From: Rhodocollybia butyracea
Lineage: Eukaryota > Basidiomycota > Agaricomycetes > Agaricales > Omphalotaceae
DNA length: 64,000 nt
Reading direction: 5' to 3'
NCBI GenBank assembly: GCA_015501585.1
Contig: JADNRY010000038.1
Location: forward strand, 62,001 to 126,000
The translations under genes were made by a program, and so were the position numbers. Shown piece after piece: positions 38,861-49,335 of the stretch. Every line of letters begins with the position of its first letter. The first letter of the stretch is position 1. The notes beneath the pieces were generated by a model, which worked only from the letters and a program-made list of their open reading frames with translations, searched no databases and was not told where the DNA came from.

Positions 38861-39258
38861 GACGATAACTGCTTCTGCTTGTGATTAGGTGATATTTAAT
38901 CCTACTTCGATATGTCAATCCTACGTTGTATGTTATTCAACTAATGAACTATCATAGACAATGGAGTAAGATCTGTTTGAACAAGTGCTGTTTTTGAATG
39001 GAATGGTACTGCCTCAATTTTGGCGACGTCAGGTTGAGCTTGGGCTATTGGCTTGCATTTCTCTCTCATTTTGGGTTGATATTCACCCCTTTTCCCTACA
39101 ATTTGGTCCATATTGAGAATATTTCCCCTCGTGATACTTCCGGTTCAGCAGTTGGGATCTCATTCAATAAGTCCAGCCTCAATTGACCCAGTTTGTATGT
39201 TAAGTACATTCTGCCTGTGCTCAACCTGCACTCAACTTCAACTGCGACCACATGAACT

Positions 39259-39294
39259 GGGCGCTATTTTGGGCGCTATTTTGGGCGCTATTTT
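39259..39294 (+). repeat. Three tandem copies of a 12-bp unit
   Basis: GGGCGCTATTTT is repeated three times in a row with no mismatch. It lies inside the noncoding left arm of the accessory block. Confidence 0.8.
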
Positions 39295-39737
39295 AGGCGT
39301 CGCAGAGAATTTGAAGACTTGAAGTATCTTTCATTACTTTATTTATAGTATCCTTTAATAGTAGGTACTGAGTACTTAGAAGGCCCGAGTGCCTCTAACC
39401 ACTACCGTGAATGTAATGGGATGAGTCTGTGTGACTGGTGTGGCTAAAGTAGTCACTGGTGTTTATTGGTAGCACGATAGCAAGAGATGATCATGTAGCC
39501 TCGGAAGTGTTGATCTGTGCCCTAATATATTTTCTTGCCAGTACTTGCAAATCTTCGCCGGCAGGGAAGTAGTCTGGCCATATAAATCTAGCGTGATATT
39601 AGTCTAGGTAGGTATGTACGACTCTTCTATTCTTGAGTTCGTGCATTCATCGTTCCCCTTGCATCATACATGTTCTGATTCTCGTGTTCTTGCATCCGCC
39701 CTTCCTTCCGCCCTTCCTTCCGCCGTGCTCGCGTTTA

Positions 39738-39957
39738 TTCTCATGTTCTTTCTCATGTTCTTGTGTTCGTTCTCTTGTTCGTTCTCTTGTTCTCATGTTC
39801 GTTCTCATGTTCGTTCTCATGTTCGTTCTCATGTTCGTTCTCGTGTTCGTTCTCATGTTCGTTCTCATGTTCGTTCTCGTGTTTGTTCTCATGTTTGTTC
39901 TCATGTTTGTTCTCATGTTTGTTCTCATGTTTGTTCTCGTGTTCTCGTGTTCTCGTG
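39738..39957 (+). repeat. 12-bp minisatellite
   Basis: About 17 units of GTTCTCATGTTC and close variants (GTTCTCGTGTTC, GTTCTCATGTTT). Because the unit is a multiple of three, all three plus frames and one minus frame stay open, producing FSCS- and HENE-type repeat peptides that I do not regard as genes. Confidence 0.9.
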
Positions 39958-40383
39958 CATGCCCTCGCGCATGCCCTCACGATCTTGGGCTCTTGTATTC
40001 TGGCCCGTCTACACAAGCACTTCTGTATAGCCTCAATGACTTTCTTGGGCATTGTTCTTGGTATGAGAAAGGTCAATGTCCATGTGTTGGAGTGATAACA
40101 TATGTAAGTAAGGTAATTTTAAGTTTTCTTGAGTAAAAGAGAGAGGCAAGAAAATAAAATGACATTGATAGCTCACTGGTCCTCCTTGCAGTCCTTCCAG
40201 AGAGGCGAAGCACCATCAATGTGCGGCATCACATTTGCAACAGGGAAAGAGGGTGGTTCAACTTTTCCAGTGAAGAACAAGTGTTTGCGTTTCTCGTGTT
40301 CCTTATGTTCTTGCATTCAACCTTGCATTCTCACATCGGGTTTTATTTGTACTGGAAAAATAGCTATATACACTGTATGTTAC

Positions 40384-42386
40384 TCAAAACTCGCCAGGAT
40401 GTAATGTACGTACATATGCCAGAGCAGTAGTCCAAAGATGGACTACATCAGCTTGATCAGAGCTCCGGGAAATGTGCTGAAGAACGTCATCAAGGTTTTG
40501 AGTCTCGTCAGCTGTAAGTAGACTAGAAGGAGGGTCAACGTGCACTTCATTTAAATTCGGTGGAGGGCCATGCCGTCCATGCCAGGTACTCGTCCCTTCC
40601 TCATGCTCGTAATTTTTTCGGAGTGCTCGAAGAAGTGTTTCATCTTCAAGCCCCTCCCAGTCAACACCAAACACCTCTAGCTCTTCATCCGACATGGCAT
40701 ATTGGTCAACCGCATCACCCCGGATACCACGAACAAGCATATCAAACCCAAACATATCTTCAGGGCTGCGGTTGGGTCCATCTCGCTGTGAAATCCGGTG
40801 TTGATTCCAGCCTCCAACCCAAAATGCTATCGCATCATTAATAGTACCTAGAAAGAGATGGTGCAACAGCCAGATATGGGTGACATTGTCAATATCAAGA
40901 CCATGATGAAGCTCCAACATAGTAAACAGATCATTCCAGTGTTGAGAGATGTAATGTGATACGTCCACCCATAGCCGTTCAATCCGCACATTGTGAACAG
41001 AACTGCAGAAAAATGAACGTCTGCCACTAAAGAAAATGAGATTTCTTACCGGCCCCAGATATAGGACCCTCGCCCAGCACCTCTGACATGTTCCATGAAA
41101 GCTGCAACCCAGATATTTTCTATTCCATGATCACCTCGAACGCGTGATGGAAGTCCATACTGATATGCAGCAGAGATAAATAAGGAAAGTACTGTTGGTG
41201 AACGATTGTTGTTGTTTGCCCTCATTCCAGTAATCATCCGAGAATAACCATCAATAAAACCATGAATAACAATTCCCCATCGTATGAGTCCTATACACAT
41301 AAAAAAAAGTCAACATACGTAAGTTTATAAAAAATGGCAAAAACATACGATGATGACCATCATGGTGCCAAAGCGAGTTTGGACCCGGCACGTTGTAGCG
41401 ACGCCTTCGTATACGAATACGTTCAAAGACTCGGTGAACTGGATCAATGCGGCGAAGTGATTCCTGAATGCGCTCTCGAGGTAGAATGTGGCCTAAGCTC
41501 CGAAGCATGCCATGTAAGATTCGAATCCCAGCTCGTGGATAATGAGACCGTAACAAACGTGTTATACCGTCCAAATCCCCATCAGACATATTGGACAAAT
41601 AACCTGATGAAGAAGCTATAGACGACGCCACATTCTGAACATCCGACGGAAGTTCTTCAGCTGGAGGATGAGTGTCAGATGGTGCAGGATCAAGGAGATC
41701 CCCATTATCTTCATCTTCAGGTTGTTCTGCGCTGTTTGCATTGGAAGGAAAGGGATTATTACCCGATGGAGCAAGTCCATACTCGAGTAAGGAACGCCTA
41801 ACAGTGTTACGACTGAGACCCAAAAAATGCCCAATACCTGATGTTGTACGTTGAGTATATGCCCAATTCAAGAAATCACGGTTGATAATAGTACGGGGGC
41901 GACCACGCTGTCCTGTACGGTCATGAGAAACAATTATTGGACGACCTTGATGAGACCTTTCGTTATAGTCATTGTAAAGAGCACGGACATCAGTCAGCAT
42001 CATTTGTAGATTCATACGGAGAGTTTGCCATTCCGTTGAATCTACAAAGGTCTCAGAATGCTGTCCAACTCCAATGAATAAACTAAGTATCAAATGATAA
42101 AATAAATGCGTACTTGGTCAACGACTGTTGAGAAGTCGTTGAGATCCTCTCCTAGAATCTCCAAGAGAAATACATCTGTTTCTTGGCTGCGAACATGACT
42201 GACAGCTGATTCAAAGTGATGATAGTATTCGCGAAATTCATTTTGTAACAATAAGTTTGAGGCTTCAAGAGAATGGCTGGAATCAATACTGCTGGCAACG
42301 CAGAGTTGATTTTTTGACCAGTTAAGAGCCAGAAGCGAAGTGATAGCATAGAGTAGAAAAAGTGACATAGACCATATTCGTAACAT
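40384..42386 (-). CDS. DDE integrase-core (rve-like) gene of the agaricomycete transposon type
   Basis: The catalytic core is spliced from three exons. WHHDGHH-R-LIRWGIVIHGFIDGYSR holds the first Asp, SRVRGDHGIENIWVAAFMEH the second, and SYIWGR-SVHNVRIERLWVD the Glu, with spacing as in retroviral-type integrases. Upstream there is a helix-turn-helix-like segment (SGIGHFLGLSRNTVRRSLLE) preceded by RTGQRGRPRTI. Downstream, THIWLLHHLFLGTINDAIAF is a conserved C-terminal segment of related mushroom proteins. Such proteins are common as multi-copy integrase catalytic domain genes in Agaricomycetes. The protein stops at 40384. The N-terminus is uncertain: the first Met at 42386 begins a hydrophobic stretch that may not be coding. 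All three catalytic acidic residues are present, so it could be active. Confidence 0.8.
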
Positions 42387-42639
42387 GATCGTAGTGAAAA
42401 GAAAAGGTTATTTCGTACGGCAGGCACAACTTCAAACTTGTCATAACTTTTGAGATCTATGGCATACATTCATAAGGAGAATATGCATAATTTAGATACA
42501 TTGTAAATCCTTCCACTACACTAGAATTCCTCTGCTATCAGAGTACTGACGTAGTAATATTTTGTGTTCGAGCTCGGCCTCAGGTGGCGTGAGAACTTTA
42601 TAAAGTTCCATCACTTTCTTCTTTCTAACTTCGACTGAC
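42387..42639. promoter_or_regulatory. Divergent promoter region with a palindromic TATA element
   Basis: About 250 bp between the divergent integrase and unknown genes. A perfect 16-bp palindrome, GAACTTTATAAAGTTC (42593-42608), contains TATAAAG and lies 32 bp before the ATG at 42640. It could be a core promoter and a protein-binding site at once; function is inferred. Confidence 0.55.
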
Positions 42640-44261
42640 ATGGCCTCAGAGCCAGAATCTAATGAACTTTTTCAGTCCATTAATGCAGTCAACGAGTTTG
42701 ACAGCTTGCTGCAAACTATTTTGACGGGTGAGTATTAGCTATGGAAAATATATTAACTTTTAAGTATTTATCTGGTTAGATGTTTCGATCCATATTACAT
42801 TGGCCCCTCACCGAGAAAGCCCAGCATCTGGAATTCACTCCTTGTACAACATACCAATGCTCTGCTCAGAGCTGCTCTGTCAATCTGGAGCAACGATGGC
42901 TCCATTGAATTCATTAATTTGCGCACTCAAACGTGAACTCAATATTAACACAGAGGCAGCAGCAACACTTCCTCCTGAACTTTATGAAGCTCTTTTGGAT
43001 GAAGAGCATACATATCTTGCAACTACTGTGGTTCCGGATATCAGTATCCGGATTATTTCACAAGTTCAGGGATTTCGCTTTCTTGGTCCTCTCCGTAACG
43101 CGACTACCAATAGTCTACAGCGTTCTCTGTTCACAGATGTCCTGGCTATGGATTTTAGCTCTATATCTGTCCAATCGTTTCTTACCTCATATGAGCGTTC
43201 TCCATTCATTCCATTTATCCATCATCAACACTTTATCATAATTCTAATTAACGCACCTGTTTATGCGGTGCAAGTCTCTCTTTCATCAAGTCAATATAAT
43301 CTCCCATCATCTGAAGGAGGCATTGTTTGCTCCCAACGAGACCATATTGCTTTGGCCTCCGAGTTTTCTCCTTCGAACCAGAATCTCTCGTCACCTAGAG
43401 AAGGAATGGTTAATTACCGACGGGAATGTGTTGCTTTGGCCTCCGAGTTTTCTCCTTCGAACCAGAATCTCTCGTCACCTAGAGAAGGAATGGTTAATTC
43501 CCGACGGGAACGTGTTGCTTTGGTCTCTCATCCATATCAAACAGTAGACCGACGTCGTCCACATCCTCCACTTCACTCATCTTTCTCATTGACGTCAGTA
43601 TCTGATGCGTCTATTGAGAACCATTGGCTATCTACAGATAATTCACGCATCCAAATCTCTGCACCCCTTGCGAATACTATTCGAGAAGCCTGTGAAGGCT
43701 TTGACATTCCATATCTGTCGGTACAGTTTGAGCAACATCGTGGTGTTAATGCTTCTTTATTTGAAATAGTTCAGCTCTGTCAAAGAGCAGGTCACCTACT
43801 CCACGCTCTTGGATATCGCTCTGCGAAAGGTAGCCTTGCATCTCAAAGCTACACTTATATGAATGGGCGTACGCAGTCTTTTTCTGATATCCTAGCTGAA
43901 CTGGGCTGGAATCCAAAGGAATATATAAAAAAGCGTAATCTTTTCTCCTGGGCTGAAGATGCAGTGCAAAGTAAATCTTGGAAAAACAGAGTTTTACTCA
44001 GCTCATCTCGGGGTAATATCCTTTCTGTTTCATTTCCACACATCCTGGCTGACATTAATTCTTCGATCAGAAAAATCCTTGATGCCTACTGCTTTGAAAA
44101 CTTGGCGTCAAATGGTATACCTATGGGGAGACCCTGGATTTATTGCTACGAAGCAGCAACTGGATCCTCGATCCAAGAATGCTATTGAACGAGATGCAGC
44201 TCGTCTACGCCAAAAGCATATGAAGGATTTCCGAAGTGATATAGAGAATTCGATCGAATAG
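42640..44261 (+). CDS. Unrecognised protein with a recent 84-bp internal tandem duplication
   Basis: The first exon gives MASEPESNELFQSINAVNEF. An intron near 42727-42778 leads to DVSIHITLAPHRESPASGIH. A long exon follows, and a 56-nt intron near 44013-44070 changes frame so that the protein ends KNAIERDAARLRQKHMKDF and stops at 44261. Residues in the middle repeat as VALASEFSPSNQNLSSPRE units: 43349-43432 and 43433-43516 differ at two bases, and an older, diverged unit precedes them. The helical segment NTIREACEGFDIPYLSVQF and FEIVQLCQRAGHLLHALGY look well ordered. I do not recognise the family. Its divergence from the integrase gene and position inside the block suggest it belongs to the same element. 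Confidence 0.6.
43349..43516 (+). repeat. 84-bp tandem duplication in a coding exon
   Basis: Two adjacent 84-bp units (43349-43432, 43433-43516) differ at only two positions and preserve frame (28 residues each). The near identity implies a recent event. Confidence 0.9.
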
Positions 44262-44420
44262 CTTACAGATTTCATACTGACCTTCATTCAAACAGCACGT
44301 ATACCACTCTTTTACCATACTTTACTACTTACTTACCTACCTTTAATAACGAGCATCACTCCTACTTTCAATTAACACTTCAAATGTTTTTATTAATTAA
44401 AGACGTTGTATATTGGTTGA
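44262..44420. other. Short convergent gap
   Basis: 159 bp between the unknown gene and the TET/JBP-like gene, which converge. No feature seen; listed because the tight spacing supports these genes belonging to one unit. Confidence 0.4.
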
Positions 44421-47201
44421 TTACTGGCGATTTCTCCAGGCTGCTTCACGGAGATAATAATTATGACGGACTTGTTGATTATGTTCAGCCCGACTCTGGT
44501 CTCGCCTACGAGTAGTTACATGACTTCCTTCACTGGAAGCTGCTCCACCGCGGAGGCGTAATACTGTTTTTTCTGAAGGAAGCATGGTGCCATGGAGAAG
44601 TCCTGAATCAAAACTCCTGTGAAGTGATTAAAAAATAACCAGAAATCCAAAGAAAGGAAAGCGTACCATAGTGTATTTCTTCTGGACTCAATGTAATATC
44701 CATACTGAATAGCGCAAAAGGCAAATTCACTCCATTTTTGCTCTGCTTGAAGTTCAAACTGTGCACAAAGAGATGGTGTACAGTCATCATCACAGTGTTG
44801 AGGAGCAGTATAACCTTTACAGTTGAAGAGATTCAATCCAGATAAACCTACACGTTCACATGCTTTTGATTGTTCATTGATTTTGTTGATTAGCGCAGGG
44901 TGAATTGCTCGTGCAGTTCGCATGAGCATAGCAGACAACTGATTAGATAAGTCAACGAGAAAAGATGATATGAAATCTGCAGATACCTTTGCTTGTTCAA
45001 AGAGAATGATTATTCCCTCGTATGTTTCAGCGGTAATTCCAGCATAAGAAGTGTAATGGTCTGCCCGCCGTCCACCAGAAGGTTGCGAGCACCAAACGGA
45101 ATCATTTGACCAGTGGTCCAAAATGCGAACCGTCTTCCTCGATGAACTGGCTGAACTCCTAGTGCACTTTGTGAGTACTGCAAGATTTCCGCAAAAGTAC
45201 TATCGGAAAATGCGTTGTACCACACAAAATCACACTGTAAATATACTCAATAAACCGAGGTAAAAAAATACAAGCCAGATCTTACGAGTTTGTCATTCCT
45301 AAATAACTTGAAGATCTGTTTTCCACATCGCTGTAGAACTTCTTCATCAGCGGCTATACGCTTTAAGCCATGGGCCCCGATCTTATCAGGATGTACAATC
45401 CGTGCAACACCACGCGTCGCTTTATGTCCCTAAAATTTATTGAATATTCGATGAAAATGTAAAAAGATACTCTAGCTACTTACCTGTCGCGGTTTCATCT
45501 GTTGTTCTGTTGGTACTTTGGAAACGCCAACACCTTTCCATCGTGATATGAACCCTGGCTCTTCATTTAATGTAACATTTATATGTTGCACACAACGTTT
45601 TTCTGTAGGCTGATCTGTGCATTTGGAGCAATGTTTCACCTCAGGATCATGTACCTGGGCATCTAAGTCTTTGAGCAAGTTGCGAAGTACCAGAGTTTGT
45701 TCGACGATCAAAAGAATTGTAGGATCCCAGGTTTTCCGAATTCCAGAAAGGTTATGTGTGTTTTCCACAATTTCATTGAGATACTTCATGGTGCTTCGAT
45801 AAAGATCCGGCACTTTCGTATCATAAACCTGTGATATGAATAAGTCTCTTAGCCAAAAAATAAACGGTTTAACGGCACCTTGTATCCAGCTGCATCCAAT
45901 GACCATGATAACCACTGCTCCCAAGCTGCCGTGAAGTTCTCTTCAGAACACAAAAAATAAACTGCGGCTGGATTAGCTACGTGGGGGATAAGGCGAGGAT
46001 TTTTAGCAAAAGCATTGAATAAATCCTTTCCCTTGATCATTTGTTTATGGTTGTTCTAAACGTAATTATAATTCAAGCTATACAAATATCAAGCTGAAAC
46101 GGAATGCTCACAGTATCATATTTTGAGACAGGATTATTGGATACTAGTATGTCCGCTTCGGAAGTCCATACATTTGGAGTCCACCGATCTAAAACGTCTC
46201 CCAATACCAAGCCAAAACCATGAAGCCGTAGTAAACGTGCATGGTGAGGATCTTGGGAATGGTGATAACCATACGCTGGATGACTTAACTCAAGGATCGT
46301 TGTGGCCAAACCCGATTTCTGTAATTTCCTTCAATTCATCAACTAGTATAAAGAAAATCTCTTACAACAACAGCCTTGATGAATTCTGAAGTCTTGAAGA
46401 TGGAAGAAGTAACCTTTTTCATGTTTTGTATTGTCAAAGCTACCACACGCTGCTTTGACTCAAAGGCAATGGTGCTGTCCTCAGAGGTCTACATAGAAAT
46501 TAAAATACACCTGAAAAACAGTAGCCTATCTCACATTTAGAAGATTATCTTGCAAACTCTTTTGCCAACGTCGGCATCTCAATATATGTCCTGACTCTGA
46601 CTCTGATATACTCTGTGAGGGTTCTGAGACAGAAGATTTATCGAGCTCATCAAGCTCATCATCCACTTCATGGATGATATCCAAAACTAAGTTTCTTTGC
46701 CTATGAGAGAACTGAAGGATTGAATAATAAGAGATCAATGAGATATAAAACGTAGAAACTCACGTTGAGGGCGATGTAACGTTGCCAAGCTGCTAGTTGT
46801 ATTATAGCTGTGTCCATCTCGTTATAAGAAACCAGTACAAAAAACACTCAGAAAAACATTTAGTGTATCTGTATCGGTAATGTCTTCGAAGTCACCGATA
46901 TAGATGGCTTCTTCCAACCATTCTAAGATTACATCCATCTATTAAACTGTAAGCATTTGAAGAATAGTATAAGGTAGCATACTTTTTCAGGACATGCCAG
47001 CCAGGATTCCAGCCAAGGTCGACGCCAAACCTCCAGCTCAGTTTCAGATATTAGACGTGAACTATTTTGGGTTTTCCGAGCAGCTTCAGTGAAGCTTGAA
47101 TGGAGAGATCGATGTTCAGCAATACACTGTTGTAGTTCTGTCGTCAAAGATTGAGGAAAAGGCGGGATACGGTTGGGATAAGGCAGCAAAATATACGACA
47201 T
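44421..47201 (-). CDS. TET/JBP-type 2-oxoglutarate/Fe(II) dioxygenase-like gene, possibly frameshifted
   Basis: TET/JBP enzymes oxidise modified bases in DNA (5-methylcytosine or thymine) and are greatly expanded in Agaricomycetes beside transposons. The C-terminal core has CKGYTAPQHCDDDCTPSLCA with the HxD iron ligands. A beta-strand segment FAFCAIQYGYYIESRRNTLW follows, and across an intron SFDSGLLHGTMLPSEKT supplies the distal His. The protein ends with a basic tail (HVTTRRRDQSR). The N-terminus starts MSYILLPYPNRIPPFPQSL at 47201 and spans many short exons of unrecognised sequence. Near 45120-45170 the frame holding SDSTFAEILQYSQSALGV does not join the frame holding LDHWSNDSVWCSQPSGGRRA, and I found no plausible intron, so a 1- or 2-nt frameshift is likely. 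Family assignment rests on motif memory and needs a profile search. Confidence 0.6.
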
Positions 47202-47819
47202 GATAATCGACGACAAAAACGATTGGCGATCGGCGATCGGTATTTACGGAACGAATTAATCACGTGACTGCCTTTATAATTCAGGCGTCTTTTCTTTCTC
47301 TTGATCCTTCACCCTCACTCCTTAGCTCAGTCGCCGATTGGTTTATGGGCAAGCTAGTATTGTCCACGACACTAAGCTGTGTTGTCTATTTCCTCTATTA
47401 TACCCTTTATCTGATTTCTTCTTCTCTTCTTTGTCAATGTCTGGCTCTTGAACCCAAGATCAACAGGTAAGTCTCTAAATCTTGTATCTCTCTAGTTCTG
47501 ACTGCCATCTTAGGTAGTTTCTGGCTCTCAATCTTGTTCATAATGGGCCCAGCAGCCTTTTGGCTTATGGAACCTATGTTCAAGTTTGTGTGTCTTGAAA
47601 GAAATACTCTGAACATGACTGGGACCCTTGGCCTTACTCACTTGAAAGCATTGTTACTGCCTCATATACAAGGTATTGTACTTGCTCTATGGCCGGTAAG
47701 CACACCATTTTCTTCCTTCCTGCCACCTTCAGATCCTAAGTCTGTCTTAGGCATTCTACATGCCTACACGCCTACTCTCCTGCATGCCCCTACTCGTTCT
47801 AAACGCCCCGACCCGTTTT
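47202..47819. other. Upstream region of the TET/JBP-like gene with a weak open frame
   Basis: The region contains a short hydrophobic frame (47345-47470, MGKLVLSTTLSCVVYFLYYT) and another at 47543-47830 joined by a possible intron. No family was recognised, and they could be a small membrane protein or nothing. It probably holds the promoter of the TET/JBP-like gene. Confidence 0.3.
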
Positions 47820-48905
47820 ACATGCCCTGACCTGTCCTATGCCGACGACCCGTCCTACGCCAATGACCCGTCCTACGCCAATGACCTGTCCTACACCAAC
47901 GACTCGTCCTACGCTGACAACTCGTTTTACACGGCCCGACCCGTTTTACACGCCCACAACCCGTCCTACGCCCACAACCTGTCACACGCCCACGACTCGT
48001 TCTACACGCCCTGACCTGTTTTACACGCCCTAACCCATCCTACGCCCACAACCTGTTCTACGCCCACGACTCGTTCTACGCCCACGACTCGTTCTACGTC
48101 CACGACTCGTTCTACGGCCACGACTCGTTCGACTCGTTCTACGGCCACGACTCATTCTACGGCCATGACCTGTCCTACGGCCACGACTCGTTCTACGGCC
48201 ATGACCCATCCTACAGCCATGACCCGTCCTACGGCCATGACCCATCCTACGGCCATGACCCGTCCTATGGCCATGACCCGTCCTACGGCCATGACCCGTC
48301 CTACGGCCATGACCAGTCCTACGGCCATGACCTGTCCTACGGCCATGACCCGTCCTACAGCCACGACCCGTCCTACGGCCATGACCCGTCCTATGGCCAT
48401 GACCCGTCCTACGGCCACGACCCGTCCTACAGCCACGACCCGTCCTACAGCCACGACCCGTCCTACAGCCATGACCCGTCCTATGGCCACGACCCGTCCT
48501 ACGGCCACAACCCGTCCTACGGCCACAACCCGTCCTACGGCCACGACCCGTCCTACGGCCACGACCCGTCCTACGGCCATGACCCGTCCTACGGCCACGA
48601 CCCGTCCTACGGCCACAACTCGTTCTACGGCCACAACTCGTTCTACGGCCACAACTCGTTCTACACGCCCCGACCCGTTTTACACGCCCTGACCCATCCT
48701 ATGCCCACAACCCGCCACACACCCACGACTCGTTCTACACGCCCTGACCCGTCCTACACCCATGACCCCATGACCCATCCTACACCCATGACCCATTCTA
48801 CACACCCCGACCCGACCGACCCTTCTTACATGCCCGATCCATCTTATGCCCCTGACCGACCCTTCTTACATGCCCGACCCATCTTATGCGCCCAACTCAC
48901 CTGAC
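47820..48905 (+). repeat. 1.1-kb minisatellite with an 18-bp unit
   Basis: More than 45 units of GACCCGTCCTACGGCCAT and variants (GCCAC, CGTTCTAC). Units are most regular in the centre (about 48160-48660) and decay to both sides. The array is GC-richer than its surroundings. The unit is a multiple of three, so frames are open on both strands (MTRPTA and RVVAVG peptides), which are almost certainly not genes. Confidence 0.92.
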
Positions 48906-49335
48906 CCGTCCTTATACACCCAACTTGTCGGATACGCCCAACACATACTACGTGTCCCGATGACAGTCCACCTTCACGCCGGCTTACAGCGCTATCCGTC
49001 ACTATTAACCACCATTGCCGGTAAACCACGGCACCTTCTTCCCTCCTGGCACCATTGTCCAACTGTGTCTTCTCTTTGGTCCTGTCTTCTCAACGCCCAT
49101 CTGCTTCATGTTCTCTCATCAACTTCCCATTTCCTCCGCGACATTCCAGTTCCTCCGTGACATTCCAGTTCCTCAATGATATTCCAGTTCACCGCGATGT
49201 TCCATAGCTGTATTGTAATTTAAGTGACCGAAAAATTTCAATCAATTTGGGTTATTTACACAGTGAACCTATATGAGTAGTAAAAATAAATAAAGTAACA
49301 AGTGTGCGGAAACAAGTGTTCGGAAACAAGCTTAT
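48906..49335. other. Gap between the minisatellite and the HECT-like gene
   Basis: About 430 bp with a GACATTCCAGTTCCTC direct repeat (49141-49175) and no gene. It probably holds the 3' UTR of the HECT-like gene. Confidence 0.4.

Larger units (their letters stand above)
38861..40383. other. Noncoding left arm of the accessory block
   Basis: About 1.5 kb without a recognised gene. It holds a triplicated 12-bp unit GGGCGCTATTTT (39259-39294), a CGCCCTTCCTTC duplication (39699-39722) and the 12-bp minisatellite. The sequence downstream of the minisatellite to 40383 shows no domain-bearing frame. Confidence 0.4.

Noticed and set aside
39614..40136. Open frames rich in FSCS, SHVR or HENE repeats
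   Set aside because: Same explanation for the 12-bp minisatellite; several frames on both strands are open together.
48165..48692. Long open frames on both strands with six-residue repeats (MTRPTA and RVVAVG)
   Set aside because: They are a by-product of an 18-bp minisatellite whose length is a multiple of three; no start context, splice structure or family similarity supports a protein.
47820..48905. CRISPR-like array
   Set aside because: Units are contiguous with no unique spacers, and the genome is eukaryotic.
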